Source of the DNA: Anaerolineales bacterium UBA2029 | GTDB taxonomy: Bacteria > Chloroflexota > Anaerolineae > Aggregatilineales > Aggregatilineaceae | DNA: 16,921 nucleotides | Direction of reading: 5' to 3' | NCBI GenBank assembly: GCA_002332795.1 | Contig: DDBP01000185.1 | Location: 1 to 16,921, forward strand | Part shown: in pieces, positions 11,927 to 16,921 of the stretch | Position numbering within the stretch: position 1 is the first letter of the stretch | Layout: each line of letters starts with the position of its first letter | The notes under the pieces: model-generated | What the model was told of the DNA's origin: nothing | What the model saw: only the letters and a program-made list of their open reading frames with translations | The model's database searches: none | Made by a program: the position numbers and the translations under genes

Positions 11927-13241
11927 TCGTTCGAGGCGCGACAGGCCCGTGTGTCCCATCTGCCAGGGAATGGGCTTCGTCACGCGCGACGTGCCGGTCG
12001 ATCACCCCGACTTTGGCAAGGCGTTTCCCTGCATCTGCCAGCGCGACACCCTGGAGTTGCGCCGCAGAGAATATCTGCGCACGCTCAGCAACCTGGACGC
12101 AGTCGCCGACAAGACCTTCGAGACGTTTCGGGTAGAGCTGCCCAACCTCACCGCCGAGCAAAACAAAATACTGGGCTGGGTGTACCAGCAGGTGCGGGAT
12201 TACGCTGAGAATCCCCAGGGCTGGCTGTTCCTGGAAGGCAATTACGGCTGTGGCAAGACTCATCTCGCCGCGGCTGTCGCCAATTACCGGCTGGCACAGG
12301 GCGACAGCGTGCTGTTCATGACCGTGCCGGACTTGCTGGATCACCTGCGCGCGACCTTCGGCCCCACGTCCGACATCACCTACGACGACCTGTTCGACCG
12401 CGTGCGCAATGTCCCGCTGCTGGTCCTGGACGACCTGGGGGCCGAAAGCCCCACCCCCTGGGCACAGGAAAAGCTCTTCCAGATCATCAATCACCGTTAC
12501 CTGCATCGCCTGAGCACGGTCATCACCACTAACGCGGACCTGGACCGGCTCGACCCGCGCGTGCGCAGTCGCCTGCTCGATCATTCGATCACCACGTCTG
12601 TCAAGATAGACCTGCCGGATTTTCGTCGCAACGACAGTCGGCATACGCAGAGCGCCCTGACCAGCCTGGGCCTCTATGCCGACATGATCTTCGAGCGCTT
12701 CGACTTTCGCGAAGACACCCTGACGGACCAGGAACGCCGTAACCTGCGGCAGGCGTTTGAGATCGCCCTGCAATTCGCCGCACAGCCGCGGGGCTGGCTG
12801 GTTTTCATGGGTGAGCATGGCTGCGGCAAGACGTTTCTGGCGGCGGCCATCGCCAATCACCGCGCGGCCCAGGGTGATACCGTGATGTTCGTCACCGCAC
12901 CCGATCTGCTCGACTATCTGCGCGAAGCCTTCAGCCCGACGGCTGGCACGACCTTCAGCCAGCGCTTTCACGAGATCCGTTCCGTGCCCTTGCTGGTGAT
13001 TGACGAACTGGACTCCACCACAGCCTCGCCCTGGGCTGTCGAGAAACTGCGACAGATCGTCAACTATCGCTACCGGGCGCAACTGCCGACGGTCTTCACG
13101 ACCACGCTCGATCTGGAGACGCTCGACCCGGTGCTGCGCAGCCGTATCATGGACGCCCGTTTCTGCCACGTCTTCGCCATCCTGGCTCCCGACTATCGCG
13201 GTGGGCAGCCGCCCGGCCCGCGGCGGCGCTCTGCCCGTTGA
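11847..13241 (+). CDS. Helicase loader (DnaC/DnaI type) with zinc knuckle and two tandem AAA+ domains
   Basis: The 464-residue protein begins with ESLNDHLKRI, then a CPIC...CIC knuckle (Cys36, Cys39, Cys62, Cys64) like the zinc domain of DnaI. Two AAA+ domains follow. The first has Walker A GNYGCGKTHLA (Lys137), Walker B LLVLDDLG (Asp195-Asp196), sensor-1 TTN (Asn229) and an SR pair at 241-242. The second has GEHGCGKTFLA (Lys328), LLVIDELD (Asp386-Glu387), TTT at the sensor-1 position (Thr420) and SR at 432-433. Usual loaders have one such domain and 240-320 residues. DnaC/DnaI proteins open or assemble the DnaB ring on single-stranded DNA; the operon with dnaB supports this. IstB-type transposition ATPases share the fold, but no transposase is near. 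The GTG at 11847 is chosen for GAGGG (11834-11838) eight bases upstream; GTG 11949 is a weaker alternative. Confidence 0.92.
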   Translation: MESLNDHLKRIGIGISRDPTRTSSTTDRSRRDRPVCPICQGMGFVTRDVPVDHPDFGKAFPCICQRDTLELRRREYLRTLSNLDAVADKTFETFRVELPNLTAEQNKILGWVYQQVRDYAENPQGWLFLEGNYGCGKTHLAAAVANYRLAQGDSVLFMTVPDLLDHLRATFGPTSDITYDDLFDRVRNVPLLVLDDLGAESPTPWAQEKLFQIINHRYLHRLSTVITTNADLDRLDPRVRSRLLDHSITTSVKIDLPDFRRNDSRHTQSALTSLGLYADMIFERFDFREDTLTDQERRNLRQAFEIALQFAAQPRGWLVFMGEHGCGKTFLAAAIANHRAAQGDTVMFVTAPDLLDYLREAFSPTAGTTFSQRFHEIRSVPLLVIDELDSTTASPWAVEKLRQIVNYRYRAQLPTVFTTTLDLETLDPVLRSRIMDARFCHVFAILAPDYRGGQPPGPRRRSAR

Positions 13242-13263
13242 GCAGGTCTCTGCCCAAAATTAA

Positions 13264-13292
13264 ACGCCCGGAGCATTCCTGCTACCGGGCGT
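13264..13292 (-). terminator. Bidirectional terminator between the loader gene and plsY
   Basis: ACGCCCGG (13264-13271) and CCGGGCGT (13285-13292) form a perfect 8-bp stem. The loop can add an inner AGCA/TGCT stem. On the minus strand the stem is followed by TTAATTTT, making a good intrinsic terminator for plsY. On the plus strand the tail is poor in T, but the stem sits 23 bases after the loader stop and may serve both genes. Confidence 0.75.
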
Positions 13293-13317
13293 ATCTCGTT
13301 GGTGTGCCGTTGATCCG

Positions 13318-13947
13318 CTAGGCACGCTCGCCCAGACGGCGCTCCGTGCCCGCCAGCAGGCGCACAATGTTGCCGCGATGCCGGACGAACACCATCCACG
13401 CCACCAGCAGATAGAGCGAATAGACCGGCTCGATCCATCCCCCGAAGACCAGCACCACCAGCGCCACCCCTGCAATGGCGACGCCGCTCAACACGCCGAG
13501 CGAGACGTAGCGCGTGAGCAGGACGATCAACATCCCCACCGAAAAGACCAGCGCCACCAGCAGAGAGGGGGCCAGGAACAGAAAAGTGCCCATGGCAGTC
13601 GCTGCGCCTTTGCCGCCCCGAATGCTGCCCGTCAGGATAGTTGCCAGCAGCGACCAGTTGTGACCGGCCACCGCTGCGACCGCCGCCAGGACGCTGGCCG
13701 TCGTCTGAAAGTCCGGCGCAAGCTGACGGGCCAGCAAGATAGCCAGCACACCTTTGGCCGCGTCAATAGCCCACACCAGCGCGCCATAGCGAAAGCCCAG
13801 CGCCCGGATGACGTTGGTCGCTCCCATGTTGCCACTGCCCACTTTGAAAATGTCGATCCCTTTCGTCCGCCCGATCAGATAGGCGGTCGGGAAAGAGCCG
13901 ATCACGTAGCTCACCACACTGATGAGAACGACCACTGCTGGTTGCAT
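13318..13947 (-). CDS. plsY: Acyl-phosphate:glycerol-3-phosphate acyltransferase PlsY
   Basis: The 209-residue integral membrane protein has the three PlsY signature loops: GSFPTAYLIGR with KVGSGNMGATN (residues about 17-45), GHNWSLLATILTGSIRGGKGAAT (about 95-117), and the C-terminal VRHRGNIVRLLAGTE (about 188-202). Several hydrophobic helices lie between. PlsY transfers an acyl group from acyl-phosphate to glycerol-3-phosphate, the first committed step of phospholipid synthesis in most bacteria. The length is typical. The ATG at 13947 is chosen because GGAAAGG (13961-13955) precedes it by seven bases and because the frame further upstream lacks family similarity. It converges with the loader gene and diverges from the response-regulator gene. 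No fatty-acid genes are adjacent. Confidence 0.97.
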   Translation of the reverse strand: MQPAVVVLISVVSYVIGSFPTAYLIGRTKGIDIFKVGSGNMGATNVIRALGFRYGALVWAIDAAKGVLAILLARQLAPDFQTTASVLAAVAAVAGHNWSLLATILTGSIRGGKGAATAMGTFLFLAPSLLVALVFSVGMLIVLLTRYVSLGVLSGVAIAGVALVVLVFGGWIEPVYSLYLLVAWMVFVRHRGNIVRLLAGTERRLGERA

Positions 13948-13971
13948 CGAAAAACCTTTCCGTTGACTCTG

Positions 13972-14000
13972 CTGGCATGTGCCTGCTTCAATGCTACTAT
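13972..14000 (+). promoter_or_regulatory. Possible promoter for the response-regulator transcript
   Basis: CTGGCA (13972-13977, four of six matches to -35) and an extended -10 TGCTACTAT (-10 TACTAT at 13995-14000) are 17 bases apart. RNA from here would start near 14007 and carry a leader of about 200 bases holding the paired stems described at 14058-14160. This is a prediction from consensus only. Confidence 0.4.
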
Positions 14001-14057
14001 GAAAACACGCCAACGCCCACAACGATACGCCTCCACCAGTTTTTTGGAAGAAACTCA

Positions 14058-14160
14058 CCGGGCAAGAGAGGGGAGACAAACCTATGTCTCGCGACTTCTC
14101 GATTTGCCCGGCAGCCAGAGCCGGTGTAAAACATATCTTGCCCGCGTGTCGGCGGGCGAG
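14058..14160 (+). other. Structured leader with competing stems upstream of the response-regulator gene
   Basis: Four segments can pair. Segment 1 CCGGGCAA (14058-14065) pairs perfectly with segment 2 TTGCCCGG (14104-14111); inner GAGA/TCTC and GAGAC/GTCTC pairs extend this hairpin. Segment 3 CTTGCCCGC (14137-14145) pairs with segment 4 GCGGGCGAG (14152-14160) over 9 bp with one wobble. Alternatively CGGGCAAGA (14059-14067) pairs perfectly over 9 bp with TCTTGCCCG (14136-14144), which excludes both other stems. There is no T-run after segment 4, so a Rho-independent terminator is not formed here. I match it to no riboswitch class I know. Regulation of the downstream gene is an inference. Confidence 0.45.
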
Positions 14161-14167
14161 CGGGTAA
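14084..14167 (+). CDS. Candidate 27-residue leader peptide
   Basis: An ATG at 14084 has a strong ribosome site, GGGGAG (14070-14075), eight bases upstream, and opens a frame of 27 codons ending in TAA at 14165. The product begins MSRDFSICPAARAG and is basic with three cysteines or so in total, resembling no known peptide. The frame runs through leader segments 2, 3 and 4, so ribosomes translating it would change which stems can form. It ends 46 bases before the response-regulator start. It may be a chance frame; only the ribosome site and placement support it. Confidence 0.25.
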   Translation: MSRDFSICPAARAGVKHILPACRRASG

Positions 14168-14213
14168 GTGCTAACCTGACACCTGCCCAGTTCGCTTGAC
14201 AAGGGAAACTGGC

Positions 14214-14660
14214 GTGAGCGAGAGACAACCGGACTCTGCACCTGAAATTACCGTCATTGATGACGACAACGAACTGCTCAAACTGATGGTGCTGTTGCTA
14301 CGACGGCTGGGCGCGCACACGACCACCATCAGCGACGGGCATGAGGCCCTGGACTACCTGGCCAACCATATTCCTGACCTGATCATTCTCGACCTGATGT
14401 TGCCACAGGTGAGTGGCTTCGAAATCCTGCAGCGGGTGCGCAACGACGCACGCTTTGATCGCGTGCCGGTGCTGATACTTTCGGCCAAAGTGGACCCTGG
14501 CACCATTCGCCAGGTGTTAGAAGCCGGAGCGGATGGTTACGTCACCAAACCCTATATTGCCAACAGTTTCATCGATCGGGTTCGCCTGCTCTTGACTGCC
14601 GGGCGGCAGCATACAGCATTGTCCAAACCCGACCTGCCCCCTGAGCCGTCGGACAGTTAG
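14214..14660 (+). CDS. Stand-alone response-regulator receiver protein
   Basis: The 148-residue protein is a single CheY-like receiver domain (about 11-128) with all key residues: the acidic triad region VIDDDNE (Asp16-18), phospho-acceptor Asp60 in LIILDLMLP, Ser90 in LILSAK, and Lys112 in VTKPY. There is no DNA-binding or enzymatic output domain; the tail after about 130 is short and polar. It probably relays a phosphate or binds a partner protein. No histidine kinase gene is in the window. The GTG at 14214 is chosen because AAGGG (14201-14205) lies eight bases upstream; the TTG at 14196 would add six residues without a ribosome site. Transcription probably comes from the structured region upstream. 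Confidence 0.93.
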   Translation: MSERQPDSAPEITVIDDDNELLKLMVLLLRRLGAHTTTISDGHEALDYLANHIPDLIILDLMLPQVSGFEILQRVRNDARFDRVPVLILSAKVDPGTIRQVLEAGADGYVTKPYIANSFIDRVRLLLTAGRQHTALSKPDLPPEPSDS

Positions 14661-14751
14661 CGACAGTGTCAGATGGCGTGAACGTCTGTAGAGGGAATCG
14701 CCAGCATCACAGCGCCCAAACGCCTGGAACACTGTGCGGAGGAATAGCCGG

Positions 14752-15711
14752 ATGCGCATCTACGTTCACTGGACACTCGGCCTGGCGCTGATCGCTCTGC
14801 TGATGCTCAGCGGCTGCAACGACACCGCCTCGAACGAACCGTCACCAGCAGCAGGCGACGGCGCGGTGTTGTCTGTGCCTACGCGCACGCTCGGCCCGAT
14901 TGTCTCCTTCACGCCGCGCTTCACGGCCACGCCCATTCCCAGCGCCACCTACACGCCGTCGCTCACCCCTACCGTAACAGATACGCCGGTCCCGCCCAGC
15001 CCCACGCCCACTGTCACGCCGACGCCGACGCCCACCATGAGCGGGGTCATCCGCTCCACCGAAAATGTGAACCTGCGCTCTGGCCCCGGTACCAATTACG
15101 AGATTGTGCTCAGTGTGCGTCCTGGCACCGAACTGGGTGTGCTGGGGATGCAGACCGATTCGCGCGGGCGCGAGTGGTACAAAGTCGCCTACACCGACGA
15201 AGACGGGGAAGTGCAGTATTTGTGGGTGCTGGGGGCGCTGATAGAAACGGACTTCGCCAGCCTGCGCAACCTGGTCGAGACGCCGCCAGCCACCAGCATC
15301 GCCGCCGCGACCCCCGAACCTAACCGGGTAGACATCCTGGCCTATTGCCAGCAAAAGCGCGTGCGTCCCCCCAGCCCCAAGACCACCGACGAAGTCTACA
15401 TCGAGTGGAGCTGGTACGTGGCCCGGCCAGAGTACATGGAAGAACACCTGCTCAATGCCAACTACGAAGTGCGCCTGGACGGCAGGTTGCTGGAGAATTA
15501 CGAGCGCTACGCCACGGAAATGAAACGCGAAGAGGGCGTGTGGATCATCTACTGGTACTACCCGGTCGGCAAACTCAGCGCCGGGCAGCATGAGGTTGAC
15601 TTCCGGCTGACCTGGGATCAGCCCATCACCGACGGCTATGCGCGTTTCGGCCCTGGCACGCCCAACGAGGTAGATCGGGGAAGCTGCACTTTCACCGTGA
15701 CAGCGCCCTGA
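14752..15711 (+). CDS. SH3-domain lipoprotein with PTP linker and conserved C-terminal domain
   Basis: The 319-residue protein has a lipoprotein signal ending in LSGC (Cys22). A Pro/Thr-rich linker follows (about 54-96), then a bacterial SH3 domain (about 98-165) with the hallmark ENVNLRSGPGTNYEIV and a WVLG end. The C-terminal domain (about 193-319) begins around AYCQQ (Cys199), contains EWSWYVARPEYMEEHLLNA and WIIYWYYPVGKLSAGQHEVDF, and ends GSCTFTV (Cys312). The two cysteines may form a disulphide. SH3b domains often bind cell-wall peptides, so this is probably a surface-anchored wall-binding protein; the C-terminal domain I cannot name. The ATG at 14752 follows GGAGGAA (14738-14744) by seven bases, excluding the upstream GTG 14734. 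It lies 91 bases after the receiver gene, in a gap with no clear promoter or terminator. Confidence 0.9.
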   Translation: MRIYVHWTLGLALIALLMLSGCNDTASNEPSPAAGDGAVLSVPTRTLGPIVSFTPRFTATPIPSATYTPSLTPTVTDTPVPPSPTPTVTPTPTPTMSGVIRSTENVNLRSGPGTNYEIVLSVRPGTELGVLGMQTDSRGREWYKVAYTDEDGEVQYLWVLGALIETDFASLRNLVETPPATSIAAATPEPNRVDILAYCQQKRVRPPSPKTTDEVYIEWSWYVARPEYMEEHLLNANYEVRLDGRLLENYERYATEMKREEGVWIIYWYYPVGKLSAGQHEVDFRLTWDQPITDGYARFGPGTPNEVDRGSCTFTVTAP

Positions 15712-15744
15712 CGGTTTTGCGCGGGACACCTGTGGGGATTCTCG

Positions 15745-16921
15745 ATGACCGAGCCAGCGTGGGATCGGCTTGTCGAACAAGTGAGCACTGCGCCGAAAGC
15801 GCGGGCACGTCGGGCCGCCTGCCACAAACTGGCCGCCACCGGCAACCCGGCAGCCATCCCCTATCTGCGCACAGCCTATCTCAACGACGAAGACGAGGGC
15901 GTCCGCGAAGCAGCCCGCCAGGGACTGGCGCAGTTCAAGGCTCAGCAAGAGGGTCACCGCGCGGGGCGAATTCGCCTCAACCCGCGGCTGCTGAGGGGGA
16001 CGTTTTGGGTCTTGGGCGTCTTGTTTCTGCTATCGCTGGGGCTGAATGCTCTGACCCTGGTCATGGAGAGCACCTCGGATGCCACCCCCACCCCTGGCTT
16101 TCGCTTTGATCGCCCCCCGTCTCCGCGCGAGCAGGTGATCGCGCAGGTCGAAAGTCACCTGCGCGAGGTCGAGCGTCTGGCCGCCGACCTGCGCGGCGAG
16201 ATCAATCACTTCAACGCAACCGGCCAGGTGTCCTGTGACCTGAACTATCAGTTGCCCACGCCCGTGGGACTGCAACCTATTGACGAAGTCACCTATCCTG
16301 ACCTGCGCATCGCCGCACTCAACGTGGACGTGACGCTGCCCACTCTGCAAAAGGCCCTGCTCTTGCTGCAAGGAGCCTGCAAGAATCCTGCAGCGCAAAC
16401 AGAACGCGCCCTGCAGGCGGCCATGGAACTCGACAAAGTGGACAATCAGTTGCGCGAAGCCAGTCAGCAGTTGCAGACGGCCATCACCAATCCTGCGCCG
16501 ACCGTCGGGCCTACCGTGACGCCGTTGCCCACCCATACGCCGACGTCCGTGCCCAGCGCAACTCCGGCTCCGCCGACCCCCACTGGCCAGGCGACGGTCA
16601 CCGCCCCGCCAGAGGCCACGCTCTCGCCGACGGTCTCCCCCACGGCAAGCAACACCCCAACGCCGATCCCTTCGCCGACGGCCACCCTGCCGTTCCCAGA
16701 CCTGGACTACAAAGCGATTCTGCGCGCTCTGCGCGAACGCTATGTGATCATCGGCGATCTGCAAAACAACTACGGGACAGGCATGATCGATCAGTGGGAA
16801 CAGGCGCTCTCGCCCCAGGGCCAGACCTCAGTGCGGGGCTGTACGCTGAATCCCTGGCCCGCCCCCTTCGACTTCAGCCCCGAAGACCGCGCCAAACTCG
16901 ACGCGCCCGACGTTGCCGATC
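15745..16921 (+). CDS. HEAT-like repeat / single-TM / PTP-linker protein, 3' end outside window
   Basis: The frame is open from ATG 15745 to the window edge, giving 392 codons with no stop, so the gene continues to the right. GGGGA (15734-15738) lies six bases before the ATG. Residues about 15-66 look like HEAT-type helical repeats (AACHKLAATGNPAAIPYLRTAY, then DEGVREAARQGLAQF), which should be cytoplasmic. A membrane helix spans about 84-107. Outside follow a helical region with a charged coiled coil (about 127-160), a cysteine pair at 164 and 212, more helix to 248, and a Pro/Thr-rich linker (about 249-318). A second helical domain then begins (RALRERYVIIGDLQNNYG, Cys366). The gene starts 33 bases after the SH3 lipoprotein stop, so they are probably co-transcribed. 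The function is unknown; signalling from an outer sensor to inner HEAT contacts is speculative. Confidence 0.82.
   Translation, partial: MTEPAWDRLVEQVSTAPKARARRAACHKLAATGNPAAIPYLRTAYLNDEDEGVREAARQGLAQFKAQQEGHRAGRIRLNPRLLRGTFWVLGVLFLLSLGLNALTLVMESTSDATPTPGFRFDRPPSPREQVIAQVESHLREVERLAADLRGEINHFNATGQVSCDLNYQLPTPVGLQPIDEVTYPDLRIAALNVDVTLPTLQKALLLLQGACKNPAAQTERALQAAMELDKVDNQLREASQQLQTAITNPAPTVGPTVTPLPTHTPTSVPSATPAPPTPTGQATVTAPPEATLSPTVSPTASNTPTPIPSPTATLPFPDLDYKAILRALRERYVIIGDLQNNYGTGMIDQWEQALSPQGQTSVRGCTLNPWPAPFDFSPEDRAKLDAPDVAD

Noticed and set aside
11868..13169. Minus-strand open frame of 433 codons opposite the loader gene
   Set aside because: It is the antisense shadow of the double-AAA+ gene, which has a ribosome site and conserved motifs. 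The shadow has neither.
11847..13241. Loader as an IS21 IstB transposition ATPase
   Set aside because: The ATPase fold is shared, but there is no istA-type transposase, no terminal inverted repeats, and the gene is in an operon with dnaB and a DnaD-like gene.
14050..14165. Cyclic-di-GMP (GEMM-I), cobalamin or SAM riboswitch in the receiver leader
   Set aside because: Short pieces such as GGGCAA and CAGCCAGAG recall GEMM and the B12 box, but the rest of each conserved core is absent. The pairing arrangement does not match these classes as I remember them.
13999..14199. 66-codon plus-strand frame upstream of the receiver gene
   Set aside because: Its ATG overlaps the proposed -10 box and has no ribosome site, and the product resembles nothing. 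The 27-codon frame in another register has a much better ribosome site.
14196..14201. Consensus TTGACA just before the receiver gene as a -35 box
   Set aside because: No -10-like sequence occurs 16-18 bases downstream, and transcription from it would start inside the gene.
14842..15957. Minus-strand open frame of 371 codons across the SH3 lipoprotein and the start of the next gene
   Set aside because: It spans two real plus-strand genes, and its product ends in Arg/Gly repeats made by the complement of the PTP linker.

Overview
The window is GC-rich and gene-dense. It looks like a chromosomal segment from the phylum Chloroflexota, probably class Anaerolineae. Several features suggest this: exported proteins carry long PTPTP-type linkers (three genes), a Firmicutes-like DnaD protein sits beside DnaB and a DnaC/DnaI-type loader, and a bactofilin lies next to a bifunctional-nuclease family gene. 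This placement is inferred from gene content recalled from memory; no database search was possible. I saw no tRNA, rRNA, CRISPR array, insertion sequence or prophage gene. Nothing suggests recent transfer.

Layout. Positions 1-1825 hold the 3' end of an inosine/xanthosine triphosphatase gene (yjjX family) and a large lipoprotein with a duplicated cysteine-pair domain. Positions 1856-2908 are a compact operon of three small membrane-protein genes with its own promoter and a strong terminator-like hairpin. The last two of these genes each encode 83 residues and share a transmembrane motif. Positions 2936-5317 are a tight cluster: a clan GH-A glycoside-hydrolase-like protein, a membrane-anchored periplasmic-binding-like protein with no permease nearby, and a cupin. 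On the minus strand, 7520 down to 5375, a ParA ATPase gene overlaps the gene for a membrane protein that may be its partner. Divergent from it run a DedA transporter (7741-8400), a bactofilin (8532-9029) and a bifunctional-nuclease family protein (9149-9709), separated by terminator/promoter junctions. Positions 9778-13241 are a replication operon: replicative helicase DnaB, a DnaD-like protein, and a helicase loader with a zinc knuckle and two AAA+ domains in tandem. A bidirectional terminator separates it from the convergent plsY gene (13947 down to 13318). A structured leader with a possible 27-residue reading frame precedes a stand-alone response-regulator receiver (14214-14660). The window ends with an SH3-domain lipoprotein (14752-15711) and a HEAT-TM-PTP-linker protein that runs off the right edge.

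How the genes may work together. DnaB, the DnaD-like protein and the loader plausibly form a primosome or helicase-loading unit. ParA and the membrane protein plausibly form a positioning pair, possibly related to the nearby bactofilin scaffold. PlsY and DedA both act on membrane phospholipids but are in separate transcription units.

Most worth following up: the double-AAA+ loader with an exact 191-residue internal period, the ParA/membrane-protein pair with a ParB-like N-terminal peptide, the mutually exclusive RNA stems around a candidate leader peptide at 14058-14213, and the tandem small transmembrane paralogues.
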